From Jatrophihabitans sp. (GTDB lineage Bacteria; Actinomycetota; Actinomycetes; Mycobacteriales; Jatrophihabitantaceae): 64,000 bases of DNA. A program made the position numbers and the translations under genes. Within the stretch, counting starts at the first letter, position 1; the number at the start of each line of letters is the position of its first letter. Under the pieces are notes generated by a model. It saw nothing but the letters and a program-made list of their open reading frames with translations, did no database searches and was not told the DNA's origin. Positions 32,954-41,660 of this stretch are shown piece by piece. The stretch spans positions 1 to 64,000 of the forward strand of contig DASVQQ010000025.1 of assembly GCA_036389035.1 (NCBI GenBank). Reading direction: 5' to 3'.

Positions 32954-34461
32954 AGCGCGACCACCGCGGCCGCTGCCTCAGACCCGCCCGCCGCGCCCGC
33001 GCCACCGGCGCCGCCGCCGGGACGGGCGCCGCCGCCTGGCATGGGGGGCGTGGGGGGCTCAGGCATCGACCCGCCGCCAGATTCGCCGCCTGCGCCGCCG
33101 GGTCCGCTGCTTGGATCAGATGACCCGTTGCTGGAAGACCTACCGCGGTCGGAGCTTCGGCTGCTGCGCTCGTCGGTCGGGGTCATGCTGTAGCCCGGTG
33201 AGCCGACACCGGCCTGGCCTAGGATGTCCGAGCTGAGATCAGCTGCCTTGTACGCGAATGAGGTGGCGACCTGCATGCCCGTCCCGAACGCGCCCAGCGC
33301 GCTGGACAGCCTCGTCTGCGTCTGCGCCTCGGCTCCGGACTCGCCGCCCGAGCGGCCATCGCCGCTGCCCTGAGTCGCGGCCGAACTGCCGGCGGACTGG
33401 GCGCCGCCGCCGATGATCCCGGACATGCCACCAGCGTTGGACCACGACTGCCGCAGCGCCGCACCCGAGGCGGTGCCAGGCTCGACGAACGCGAGCAGCC
33501 GGAACAGGATCATCGGGCAACAGGCGCCGATCGCGATCACGATGCAGCCGACCACCGCCATCCCGGCGTGCGCGGTGTTGGTGGCGTTCGCGAAATCACT
33601 AACCTGCTGGGCGTCCAGTGGGTCGCACAACGTGCCACCACACATCAGAGGTTTTGGCGCGTCGATGACGCCGGTCGACAACGTGACCCCGACGCCGAGC
33701 ACTAACGCGGCCATCGGCGAGATCAGCAGGCAGGAGAAGAACCAGCGCAGCGTCTTCCAGAACCACACCTTGCCGATCTCGCTGACGAGGCCGCCGGCCG
33801 AGATCGGGGCGGTGGCCACCAGGATGATCAGCGCGGCCTCGCGGACGAACATGATCAGCACGTAAAAGAACGCGGCCGGGATGACGATGAACAGCCCGAG
33901 CACGCCGAGCACGGTGGCCAGGGTGATGTCGGTGATCTTGTCCGGGAACGACGCGCTCAGATCGACCTGGGACAGCTCCTGCACCTGCAGCATCTGCTCC
34001 AAGATTCCCCGCTCGAGACCGGAGGCCGCCGCGACGAATCCGGCCGCAAGCCCGAGGTAGGCGACCCACACGAGCCCGAATTGGGCGATGCCTATCAGGA
34101 CGCGCCCTATGGACTCGCCGTCGCGGCGGATCAGAGCCACGCTCAGCTGGACGAACATCATGATCACGGCCAGCGTGGCGCCGAGCCACAGCGTCGTCGG
34201 AAGCACCGAGCCCATCGGCCCGGTAGCGGATAGGTCGGGTGTGGTGAAGGCGTCGATGATCTGAAAGGCCAGTTTCAGCAGCCAGAGCGCGGCCGACCAC
34301 AGGCCGGTCATCGAGGTGAGCCAGGCATCGCCCGCGGCGGCTGAAGCCGCAGTGCCGAGCCACTTCAGCGGGTTGGCATCGCCGAGATCGAACGCCTCGA
34401 CCTGCTGCCCCGGGCAGGGCAGTCGGGTGCAGCCGGAGGCGAGCACGGCGACGCCGGTCAT
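32950..34461 (-). CDS. VirB6/TrbL-like polytopic channel protein
   Basis: The 503-residue protein has several membrane helices (LWLGATLAVIMMFVQLSVAL, VWVAYLGLAAGFVAAASG, VLGLFIVIPAAFFYVLIMFV and others). The middle block around VREAALIILVATAPISAGGL is typical of TrbL/VirB6 proteins. The last 130 residues are low-complexity Gly/Ser/Pro sequence, probably a flexible tail. It is expected to form the inner part of the DNA export channel. A Cys near residue 11 (ASGC) could suggest lipid attachment, but the N-terminus does not look like a good signal. Confidence 0.82.
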   Translation of the reverse strand: MTGVAVLASGCTRLPCPGQQVEAFDLGDANPLKWLGTAASAAAGDAWLTSMTGLWSAALWLLKLAFQIIDAFTTPDLSATGPMGSVLPTTLWLGATLAVIMMFVQLSVALIRRDGESIGRVLIGIAQFGLVWVAYLGLAAGFVAAASGLERGILEQMLQVQELSQVDLSASFPDKITDITLATVLGVLGLFIVIPAAFFYVLIMFVREAALIILVATAPISAGGLVSEIGKVWFWKTLRWFFSCLLISPMAALVLGVGVTLSTGVIDAPKPLMCGGTLCDPLDAQQVSDFANATNTAHAGMAVVGCIVIAIGACCPMILFRLLAFVEPGTASGAALRQSWSNAGGMSGIIGGGAQSAGSSAATQGSGDGRSGGESGAEAQTQTRLSSALGAFGTGMQVATSFAYKAADLSSDILGQAGVGSPGYSMTPTDERSSRSSDRGRSSSNGSSDPSSGPGGAGGESGGGSMPEPPTPPMPGGGARPGGGAGGAGAAGGSEAAAAVVAL

Positions 34462-35312
34462 CGGCTCGCGACCTGTCGCAGATCGCGGTAGCCGACGGCA
34501 AGCGCGGTGTCCGTACCCGGCCAGACCGACGGCGCGGGCGCGGGCTCGGAGCCAGGGCCGATCATCCAGCGAGCGCCGTTCCAGACCATCCGCTGGCAGT
34601 CCGCCGCCGCCCCTCGTGCGGTCTGCTGCAGGGTCACGTCGATCTCGAAATTAACGCAGGGCAGCACGAAGTCCGCACCGACACTGCCCTTGATCAACCC
34701 CGTCAGCGGGGTGGCCACGATCGCCAGCCGGCTGTTGCCGCCGCCGGATAGCCCGGCGGCGTTGAAGAACTCGGCCATGGCCCGCACTCCCGACCAGCTG
34801 CTGATGGTGGGCCCACCGGGCAGAGCCCAGGCCCGAATGACTTCGCGGGCGCCGGCGAGGGTGCCAGACTGCAGCGCGATCTGGTCGATCGCGGCCAGCT
34901 GAGCCAAAGCTCCCTGTGGGGTGCGCGGGAAGCCGGTCGGAACCTGCGCCGGCCCGATGCTCGTCGGAGCCGGCAGGATGATCGGCACGCCAGGGTCGTT
35001 TGTCGACACAGGCCCAGGGCGAGAGGCGTCCTCATCGACGATGGGCATCGGCTTGTCGGCCAGTGCGTCACGGGGGTCTACTGCGGTGCCGGATCGCATC
35101 GACGTCCCGATACCGCCGCCCCTCGAGCTGCTGGGGTTGGTTGTTTCTTGTTCTGCCATGTGCCCGACAGGGGCAACGGCGTAGACCACGGCCAGGACGA
35201 TGCCGACGACGAGCAGCACCACTGTTGCAGCCGCGGCGATCAGCAGGGCGAGCATCTTCTGGCGAGACCACTCCGCGGCTGAGCGGTGGTTGGTGCCACG
35301 ACGGCTAAGCAT
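34458..35312 (-). CDS. Membrane-anchored T4SS protein, possibly VirB8/TcpC-like
   Basis: The 284-residue protein has a basic cytoplasmic start, one membrane helix (MLALLIAAAATVVLLVVGIV), a Pro-rich linker, and a C-terminal domain of about 150 residues. One helix followed by an NTF2-like domain is the plan of VirB8/TcpC proteins, which scaffold the channel, but I see no sequence motif that proves it. The start was placed at the ATG that overlaps the previous stop (TGATG); the frame is open for 66 codons further up, inside that gene. Confidence 0.6.
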   Translation of the reverse strand: MLSRRGTNHRSAAEWSRQKMLALLIAAAATVVLLVVGIVLAVVYAVAPVGHMAEQETTNPSSSRGGGIGTSMRSGTAVDPRDALADKPMPIVDEDASRPGPVSTNDPGVPIILPAPTSIGPAQVPTGFPRTPQGALAQLAAIDQIALQSGTLAGAREVIRAWALPGGPTISSWSGVRAMAEFFNAAGLSGGGNSRLAIVATPLTGLIKGSVGADFVLPCVNFEIDVTLQQTARGAAADCQRMVWNGARWMIGPGSEPAPAPSVWPGTDTALAVGYRDLRQVASR

Positions 35313-35656
35313 CAGCAGCCGCTTCCGGTGATGCTGCTGATGATCACGTAGCCGACGACGTAGATGATCGCGCCAACCAGGCACATCATCAGCCCGTCGA
35401 AGCCGAGCCGGGCCCCCTTCGGGTGGTGCGTCACGCGGCCCCAGATCAGCATCCCGACGGAGACGAAGAACGAGATGGCCAGGATGGCCAGCACACCCCA
35501 CTTCACCCACGCCAGGACTTGGTCAGCCCAGCTCTGCATTCCTGGTGGCGCCTGCGGACAGACACCACCGTTGGACGTCGGTAAGGGGGTGGGCGTCGCA
35601 GCCATCACCACTAGAAGCTTCGTCGCGAGCACGTCGCTCATCGCAGTCGTTATCAC
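35312..35656 (-). CDS. Small two-helix membrane protein, VirB2-like
   Basis: The 114-residue protein has a short N-terminus, a predicted outside segment with WADQVLAWVKWG, and two membrane helices (VLAILAISFFVSVGMLIWG and GLMMCLVGAIIYVVGYVII). Size, topology and position just before the VirB6/VirB4 genes match VirB2/TrbC-type pilin-like subunits, but there is no diagnostic motif. The GTG start overlaps the preceding stop as GTGA, with AAGGA upstream; an in-frame TTG ten codons earlier is less likely. Confidence 0.6.
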   Translation of the reverse strand: MITTAMSDVLATKLLVVMAATPTPLPTSNGGVCPQAPPGMQSWADQVLAWVKWGVLAILAISFFVSVGMLIWGRVTHHPKGARLGFDGLMMCLVGAIIYVVGYVIISSITGSGC

Positions 35657-36624
35657 TCGGTTCCATTCCTTAGCGGCGCCGACCAAGTCGCATCGCCTAA
35701 TCGGGTGGCGTCGATCAGTTCCAGCAGCGACCAGCCCGCCGCGGCGACCGGCTTCGGCAATGGGGAGCTGGTGAGGCCGGTGACCTCAAGCCGCCGAACG
35801 GTGGGCACGGTCACGATGGCGTTGTCGGCGCGCAGTGCCCGCAGCCGCGGACCGAGGCTGGCGCTAACCTCACCCGGCCATCTATCACCGCCTATGAACG
35901 CGACGATTGCCGGCCCGGTGACCGCGTTGAGGAGCTGCTCGGCCAGCCGCACTCCGGGCACAGTCGGGCGGCAAACGACCACCGTGCGGCAACCGCCGGT
36001 GGAGAGCCGGGTCAGGCTGTCGGGCATCGGTGAGCCCAGGTCGATGACGACCAGGTCGTCCTCCGAGGGCGCCAGTGCGGGCCAGCCGGTCGGGATGTCG
36101 CTGGTCGCCCGCCGGTGGATGGTCACCCGGCCGCGGCTCCCGCGCCGCCACGCCCCGCTCGGGTCGACGCCCAGTTCAGCATCGGCTACGGCGACCAGGC
36201 CGGACCGGGTCGGATGAGCTGTCTCGACGAGGTGCGCACCCCTGCCCGCGACGGCTGCCGCGTCAGCGATCGCCAGCGCGACGGTGGACGCACCGGCTCC
36301 CGCGTGAGCCGCGACCACACTCACCCACCGCTCCGCCAGCCCACCGGCCGGTTGCACGAAGGACATGTTCGCCGGCCAGCCGCGTCGCCCGGCGTCGGTG
36401 AACAGGTCGGTGCGGGTCGGGGCCGTCCCACCCCCGTGAGAGGCGGCCCCGACCTGCCTCTGCTTCGACGCGGCCAACATCGCCGGCTCGGATGGTTCCC
36501 GGGCCCGCAGCGCGCGCAACGCCTGCTGTATCTCCGCCACCGACAGCAGCTGGCTGCTCGGAGCGCCCTCGTTGCGGTTGGCCTCGACGCGCTGATCGAG
36601 TGCTTCGACTCCGGGCGGGTTCAT
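35653..36624 (-). CDS. MinD/ParA-like P-loop ATPase of the T4SS operon
   Basis: The 323-residue protein has an extended polar N-terminus and an ATPase domain from about residue 100: WVSVVAAHAGAGASTVALAI is a deviant Walker A, DDLVVIDLGSPMPD a Walker B-like strand, and TVVVCRPTVPGVRLAEQL a further SIMIBI-class strand. The canonical lysine pair of ParA is not clear (AGAGAST), so nucleotide binding may be weak. It could position the transfer apparatus. A CpaE-like protein at 49857-50720 serves the Tad operon in a parallel way. Confidence 0.65.
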   Translation of the reverse strand: MNPPGVEALDQRVEANRNEGAPSSQLLSVAEIQQALRALRAREPSEPAMLAASKQRQVGAASHGGGTAPTRTDLFTDAGRRGWPANMSFVQPAGGLAERWVSVVAAHAGAGASTVALAIADAAAVAGRGAHLVETAHPTRSGLVAVADAELGVDPSGAWRRGSRGRVTIHRRATSDIPTGWPALAPSEDDLVVIDLGSPMPDSLTRLSTGGCRTVVVCRPTVPGVRLAEQLLNAVTGPAIVAFIGGDRWPGEVSASLGPRLRALRADNAIVTVPTVRRLEVTGLTSSPLPKPVAAAGWSLLELIDATRLGDATWSAPLRNGTE

Positions 36625-36700
36625 GCCGACGCATCGCCCGACACGCGGGCCGTGCCTAAGCGGGACGCCGAGTTGGCGGAGTCGCTGCTGTTCAGCTGCC

Positions 36701-37477
36701 TCATGCGGCGGCCGTCAGGTAGTCACGGCTAGCGGCGCGAACCGCAGCCAGAGCCCGCGCACGATGCCTGAAGAACGTCCGTCGGGGTAATCCGAACTCG
36801 GCAGCTACCAGATCGTCGGGCGCATTGAGGGCCGCGTCGGCGCGAGCCTGCTCGGTTCGGACCAGCAGCGCGATGTCATTCTCGTCGACCCCGCAGCGCG
36901 CCGCCCACCACAGCAGGTCGGCCAGGTCGATGTCCTCGTCCTGGGACGCGGTGATAGGTCGCCCGAGGGGCGTGGCTTGCCACTGTGGGCTCATCGGATC
37001 CAGGAGGCGCTCGGCCCGGTGCCGGTGCCGCGGCGTGGACGGTCGGAACTGCGCGAGCACAGCGCGGCGGGTGTCCCAGCGCAGACCCGCCGCAACGGCG
37101 CGCCTCCGCTGCTGCCACCGGTAGCTCCGGATCTGACAGGTCAGCTCGCTGACGATCACGCCGACCATTCCAGGCGCGAGGTCGCGCAACTGGACAGCCA
37201 TAGGGCAGACCCAATCGCTGAACAGGTGCAGGGTCAGCAACAAGGCATCATCGTCGACACCGCCGTCAACCGCAGCCCGGCGTACCAGGGCACCTAGAAT
37301 GTCATCCGCACGAGCCGCATCGGCCCCCACCGCAAGCAGCGGCAGCAACTCATCGACGATGTCGTGCAGGCCGGCGATCCGCTCGTCGTCCACGGCCCAC
37401 CGCCCGAGAGCGTCCGTGGCCTCGAGCCGCTGAACCAGTTCCTGCCAGCTTCCAGCAATGCTGTCGTCGTGAAACAT
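36701..37477 (-). CDS. First gene of T4SS operon, unknown, HTH-like C-terminus
   Basis: The 258-residue protein is mostly helical and rich in Asp, Ala and Arg. Its end (PDDLVAAEFGLPRRTFFRHR, then ARALAAV) resembles a helix-turn-helix, so a DNA-binding role is possible. I recognise no family. The ATG lies directly downstream of a 90-bp module with two inverted repeats that recurs at the head of the Tad operon. The position suggests a regulator or an early transfer protein. Confidence 0.6.
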   Translation of the reverse strand: MFHDDSIAGSWQELVQRLEATDALGRWAVDDERIAGLHDIVDELLPLLAVGADAARADDILGALVRRAAVDGGVDDDALLLTLHLFSDWVCPMAVQLRDLAPGMVGVIVSELTCQIRSYRWQQRRRAVAAGLRWDTRRAVLAQFRPSTPRHRHRAERLLDPMSPQWQATPLGRPITASQDEDIDLADLLWWAARCGVDENDIALLVRTEQARADAALNAPDDLVAAEFGLPRRTFFRHRARALAAVRAASRDYLTAAA

Positions 37478-37567
37478 CCCTGCGATCCTCCGTCATCGGT
37501 TGCTGATGCCGATGACGCTCCGCAAAGATGTTCAGCGATCTGTCATCCCGATTCGGGGTGACAGATC
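37478..37567 (-). promoter_or_regulatory. Transfer-operon control module, copy A
   Basis: Directly upstream of the first T4SS gene lie a ribosome site (ACGGAGG), an inverted repeat CGTCATCGG/CCGATGACG (37491-37499 and 37509-37517), and a stronger one, GATCTGTCATCCC/GGGGTGACAGATC (37537-37549 and 37555-37567, one mismatch). Copy B at 53285-53374 has the same order, and the 46-base distance between the left ends of the two repeats is identical. The GTCA-CCC...GGG-TGAC core looks like a dimer binding site. Confidence 0.7.
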
Positions 37568-37884
37568 GTCGAACCCTGTAGGAGCCAGGAGCCGACCGTG
37601 AGAGACATGGCCTCCCTCGACTCGGTACGGGCGAGGGTTAACCCGGCGGCGGAACCGGCGACCTATGGCGGTCGGGTTAAAAGTGCGGAGTGCCTGCGGC
37701 CTCAGCGACTGCCTGGTCGCGGCTGGCCTCGATGGACTCTTGCACCCGGCAACTTCGGACAACCTCATTCACAGTCGGCCCCGAGAGGTCGCCCTGGCCT
37801 TCTTCGGAACTTGGTTGCGCAACTGCGAGTAACGTCTCACACTGATGTAAGTCCGAATGCCTGTTCGATAGCGCGGGGTGCGAT
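37568..37884. other. Intergenic stretch between T4SS operon and OLD nuclease gene
   Basis: No gene is well supported. The motif GGGTTAA occurs near 37636 and again near 37672; related motifs follow copy B of the control module near 53421 and 53491, so they may be part of the same control region. The right end should contain the promoter of the OLD-family gene. Confidence 0.35.
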
Positions 37885-39741
37885 TTGAGGCTGAGCGAAG
37901 CTCACGTCACAAGGTTTAAGAGCGTTACTGACTCAACGCCGTTCCAGGTCGACGGTTCCGTTACGGCCTTGGTCGGAAAGAACGAGTCGGGCAAGACCGC
38001 CGTCCTTGAGGCGATGTACCGCGTGAAGCCGATTAGCGCTGGGTACCCCGTTTCGTTCGAGGAGCTGCGTGACTACCCGCGCCGGTATCGAGCGCGCGAC
38101 AAGAAGTCCATCGGAAGCACAATGCCCGTGCAGTTGTCCTTTGAGTTGGGCGAAACGGACATCGCAGCTCTAGAGGCGTCCTTTGGCGCGGGCGTGATCA
38201 AGAGCCCCACCGTGACGGTTAGCAGGACGTACGGGTCCAAGCTCCCCGGCATCGGCGTTCAGACCGACGAGGCCGCGGTGTTGCGGGCAATCCTCGACCG
38301 GAGCGGTTTAGACGTCCAAAAGTACGCCAAGGAGAACCGAGATGCTGTAGTCGCGGCGCTCAAGGCCGACGGTGCAACCGAACCGGCGCTCGAACTTGCG
38401 ACCCAGCTCGCCGACCGCGATCTACTTGGCGAGGTTCGCACGGCTGTGCACAGGATGGTGCCGCGCTTTCAGTACTTCGACGACTACAGCATCCTCCCCG
38501 GCGTCGTCAGCATCGAGAAGCTCCAGAACACTAATGAAGATGACTTGAACGCCGGCGACCGGACCGCCCTCGCGCTGCTGCGCCTGGCAGGAGTCGACAC
38601 CGCAGAGTTCACCGCCGACCATTACGAGGAGCGAAAGGCCGCCTTGGAGGCAGCCGGCAACGAGTTAACGTCCGAGCTGTTCGAGTTCTGGACGCAGAAT
38701 GACGGCCTGCGGGTCGAGTTGGACATCGAGTTTCGGCCGGTGGCAGCGAACCCGGCGCGTGCGCCGGAGCCGTTCCTTCAGGTCCGCGTACGCAACGACC
38801 GGCACCAGGTCACGCTGAACATGAACCAGCGCTCGAAGGGCTTCATCTGGTTTTTCTCGTTCCTCGCCGCGTTCTCGGAGTATGCAGACGAGGACCGGCG
38901 CATCATCCTGCTCGACGAACCCGGACTGAATCTTCACGCAAAAGCTCAGGGAGATTTGCTGCGGTACATCGATGAGCGGCTTGCCCCGTCGCACCAGGTC
39001 ATCTACTCAACCCACTCGCTATTCATGATCGCGCCGACAAAGTTGGAGCGGTGTCGGACGGTCGAGGACGTCGACAACGTCGGCACGGTAGTCAGTGAGG
39101 ACGTGTGGGACGCACGGCCAGACACGGTCTTCCCATTGCTCGGTGCGCTCGGTGTCGACATGGCGCAGACCCTGATCATCGGAGCCGATCAGTTACTCGT
39201 CGAGGGCCCGGCCGACGTCGTCTACGTGTCGGTGATGAGCGACCTCCTCCGCTCCGAGAAGCGGACAGCGCTCGATCCTCGCTGGACGCTGACCCCTGCG
39301 GGCGGCATTGAGAAGATCCCCACCTTTATCTCACTCCTCGGCGGGAGCGATCTTAACGTCTCGGTGCTCGTTGACGTGGCCGGCGGCGGTAACCAGCGGC
39401 TCGACAACCTAGTGCAACGTGGCCTGCTCGATGGGCGCAAACTCATCCCGCTCACCGACATCACCGGTACTTCTGAGGCTGACATCGAGGACATGTTTGA
39501 TGAGGCTTGGTACCTCAAGCTTCTCGATGCGTCGAAGGTAGGGAAGGTCGCGAAGTCAAAGCTGTCGCCGGGTGGTCGGATCGTGAAGCGCGTTGAGGTT
39601 GCCCTTGGCTCCAAGTTCGATCACTACCAGCCAGCGAGCTACCTTCTGCGTTCGACGGACGGCCTAGTCGGTGAGATCGACGAGCCGACCAAGGCGCGGT
39701 TTGAGGCACTGTTCGCACGGCTGAACGGGCTGCTCGCGTAA
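37885..39741 (+). CDS. OLD-family ATPase with TOPRIM nuclease domain
   Basis: The 618-residue protein has an ABC-type ATPase: Walker A ALVGKNESGKTAVLEAM near residue 30, a signature-like region MNQRSKGFIWFFSF, and Walker B IILLDEPGLNLHAKAQ near 342. A TOPRIM nuclease follows, with LLVEGPADVVYVSVM near 436 and VSVLVDVAGGGNQRL near 492. This is the plan of OLD-type endonucleases, including GajA of Gabija, but no GajB helicase is next to it. Single-gene OLD nucleases also act in phage defence. It starts with TTG behind GCGGGG, and the MRLSEAHVTRFKS start is typical of the family. Confidence 0.85.
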   Translation: MRLSEAHVTRFKSVTDSTPFQVDGSVTALVGKNESGKTAVLEAMYRVKPISAGYPVSFEELRDYPRRYRARDKKSIGSTMPVQLSFELGETDIAALEASFGAGVIKSPTVTVSRTYGSKLPGIGVQTDEAAVLRAILDRSGLDVQKYAKENRDAVVAALKADGATEPALELATQLADRDLLGEVRTAVHRMVPRFQYFDDYSILPGVVSIEKLQNTNEDDLNAGDRTALALLRLAGVDTAEFTADHYEERKAALEAAGNELTSELFEFWTQNDGLRVELDIEFRPVAANPARAPEPFLQVRVRNDRHQVTLNMNQRSKGFIWFFSFLAAFSEYADEDRRIILLDEPGLNLHAKAQGDLLRYIDERLAPSHQVIYSTHSLFMIAPTKLERCRTVEDVDNVGTVVSEDVWDARPDTVFPLLGALGVDMAQTLIIGADQLLVEGPADVVYVSVMSDLLRSEKRTALDPRWTLTPAGGIEKIPTFISLLGGSDLNVSVLVDVAGGGNQRLDNLVQRGLLDGRKLIPLTDITGTSEADIEDMFDEAWYLKLLDASKVGKVAKSKLSPGGRIVKRVEVALGSKFDHYQPASYLLRSTDGLVGEIDEPTKARFEALFARLNGLLA

Positions 39742-39796
39742 CCCGTATCGGTAGGCCACGCGACCAGCAGTGCAGATGTGATCCGGTTCACAGTCG

Positions 39797-39851
39797 GGTC
39801 GTACTCTACGACCGCCTACAAGACCACCTAAGAGATAGGGAGTACCACTCC
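39797..39851 (+). promoter_or_regulatory. Two small inverted repeats before the zinc-ribbon gene
   Basis: GGTCGTA and TACGACC (39797-39803, 39807-39813) and GGAGT and ACTCC (39839-39843, 39847-39851) form two short hairpins in the 137 bases between the OLD nuclease and the small cysteine-rich gene. They could be operator or leader structures for that gene. Confidence 0.35.
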
Positions 39852-39878
39852 GTATTCCCACTACAGAGAGGTGGACTG

Positions 39879-40061
39879 ATGTCCATATTCGACTGCGGCT
39901 GGTGTGGCCACAACGGTGTTCACGGCGAGCACATCCCGACCGATTCCAAGATCGGGCGTTGTACGCAATGCCGGAAGTGCGAGGCTGAGATGAAGCGCGA
40001 GCAGGCTCCCGGCCTCGGAGTAGGAAAAGCTCAGAAAAGTCCCCCGAGCATCCCAGCCTGA
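39879..40061 (+). CDS. Small cysteine-rich (zinc-ribbon-like) protein
   Basis: The 60-residue protein has CGWCGHNGVHGEHIP and CTQCRKCEAEM, that is, two Cys pairs plus extra Cys and His residues that could bind zinc. The ATG follows a GAGAGGTGG box, better than that of most neighbours, so I think it is real. It lies directly behind the OLD-family nuclease gene on the same strand and could be its small partner or regulator. That link is inference from position only. Confidence 0.55.
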   Translation: MSIFDCGWCGHNGVHGEHIPTDSKIGRCTQCRKCEAEMKREQAPGLGVGKAQKSPPSIPA

Positions 40062-40184
40062 GCTTCTCTTATGCGGGGGCTAGTCGTCCTGTTCGGAGCA
40101 GCCTCTTGACGTACTTGGCGACCCCCGGATGCGGATGGGCGAAAGACATCGGCTCGACAGAACTAGTCTACTGCGGCCACATTA

Positions 40185-41549
40185 TTAAACTCCCAGCTGG
40201 ACGACTAAACATTGAGGCTCTTGACCGCTGGCCATTCTGTATGCGAGCAGATACAGGAAGCCATCGGAGGTGGCGGCCAGGCTGCTAACGGAGCCGCCCA
40301 GAGCAACATGTTGGACCACCCGTATCGATAGATCACTGGTATCGATGCGGACAACCTCCATCTCGCCGGCAGCCACGAATACCTCCTGGCTGTCCCGAAC
40401 TGCGATACCCATCGGGTTGGCTTGGTCAAATCGAAGCCGTTGCACGGCTCGCACCTCAGTTGATGTCACATCAGGTACGAGCTCATAGAGCCAAGCCCCC
40501 GGGTTCCCCACTACTAGTAGCTGCGTATCACTTAGCCATTGGGCGTTCATGGCTGACATCACCGGGTAGTCAAGCTGACGCGGCGGTAGTGCAGGGGCAC
40601 GAAGCTCGGCCGGTAGACATTGGACGAGCGGTTCGTGACGCCGTAACCCGTCGCTACCATTGCTGAACAACCAGCGCGATCCATCAACCCCTAGGATTGC
40701 GCGCACCGCGCCTTGGATACCACCGCCCAGCACCACACTCAGACCCTCCTGGTAGAGAGCTGCCCCCTCACGACGAACGATCAGGTAGCCCTCAGCGGTT
40801 CGCCACACGGGATTGCTGATCCCGGCGATCGGGACAACTAGCTCTACCTTTGACGTTGCCGGTTCCACGCGCCAGACACCATCGGTGGTGGTGAGCAGGA
40901 GGGCATCGCCATCGGCGCTGATGCCGCTGCTATTCAGGCTGGAATGAGTCAGGATGATCGGAGCGTGCCCGTCTATGGGTGGCTCCGCAGGTCGAACACG
41001 TGGCGGCTCAGCGCGACCGTTGGTTGCGAACAGCCGCTCGATGGTGGCGTAAGGGTCGCCGAAGTAGGAAGCCTGGTCGAGTAGGCGGCCCATCAACTCA
41101 TCGGCCGAAGTCAGGCCTGCCAACAGCCATTCGAGGTGGTGCCGATCGAGCAGCAGGACTTCCGTGCGGCCGCCTTGCCTCAGATCATCGAGCGCCGCGG
41201 TCGTGTAGCCGCTCATTGAGAGGAAGATGCCGAGCGTCCCCGTCAACCGCTGACGGACTCGCTTCTCCAGCTTGGCGATAGCGTCAGTACTGACTGGCGG
41301 TTTTTCCCACTTCGCCTCAATGACAAAGCGCTGGTTATTCACGGAGAAGGCGACGTCTATCTCGCCACTGCCACGTAAATTCGAGTGGGCCTCAATGCCA
41401 TCAGCGTGGAGCAGATCGGCTACGAACCTGTTGAACAGCTGTCCGCGGGCCTGTGATGTCAACCCGTCAAGGGTGGTCAGCCTGGCGTATTCAGCTATAA
41501 GTTCCAAGCGGGTGGGATTGGCCCTATTTCCTGTCATCTCCCTACTCAT
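40185..41549 (-). CDS. Mrr-type restriction endonuclease fused to a propeller-like domain
   Basis: The first 150 residues of this 454-residue protein form a Mrr-like PD-(D/E)XK nuclease: RGQLFNRFVADLLHADGIEA, SGEIDVAF near residue 60 (catalytic Asp) and RFVIEAKWE near 78 (Glu-x-Lys), then GTLGIFLSMSGYT. From about residue 190 the sequence consists of repeated strands with G-D/N-W/L patterns (SGISADGDALLLTTTDGVWR, NPVWRTAEGYLIVRREG, GSVSSLAATSDGFLYLLAYR), most like a beta-propeller of the WD40/NHL kind. The propeller could sense a phage component or bind a partner. It is a single gene between the OLD-nuclease cargo and the Tad operon. Confidence 0.75.
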   Translation of the reverse strand: MSREMTGNRANPTRLELIAEYARLTTLDGLTSQARGQLFNRFVADLLHADGIEAHSNLRGSGEIDVAFSVNNQRFVIEAKWEKPPVSTDAIAKLEKRVRQRLTGTLGIFLSMSGYTTAALDDLRQGGRTEVLLLDRHHLEWLLAGLTSADELMGRLLDQASYFGDPYATIERLFATNGRAEPPRVRPAEPPIDGHAPIILTHSSLNSSGISADGDALLLTTTDGVWRVEPATSKVELVVPIAGISNPVWRTAEGYLIVRREGAALYQEGLSVVLGGGIQGAVRAILGVDGSRWLFSNGSDGLRRHEPLVQCLPAELRAPALPPRQLDYPVMSAMNAQWLSDTQLLVVGNPGAWLYELVPDVTSTEVRAVQRLRFDQANPMGIAVRDSQEVFVAAGEMEVVRIDTSDLSIRVVQHVALGGSVSSLAATSDGFLYLLAYRMASGQEPQCLVVQLGV

Positions 41550-41660
41550 CCCGTCCTAAGTTGACGCGTCCAGCTCAGCGGCCGTTCTGCAGAGTAACGG
41601 TCATCGAGGTCAATGCCGGATCACATCCCTCCATCGGTGGTGCGGTCGGCAAAATGGCGC

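Noticed and set aside
37885..39741. Calling the OLD-family gene a Gabija system
   Set aside because: Gabija needs a GajB helicase next to GajA. The following gene is a 60-residue cysteine-rich protein and no UvrD-like gene is near.
40106..40288. 60-residue plus-strand frame after the zinc-ribbon gene
   Set aside because: It overlaps the end of the Mrr-type gene by about 100 bases, has no ribosome site, and its composition gives no support.
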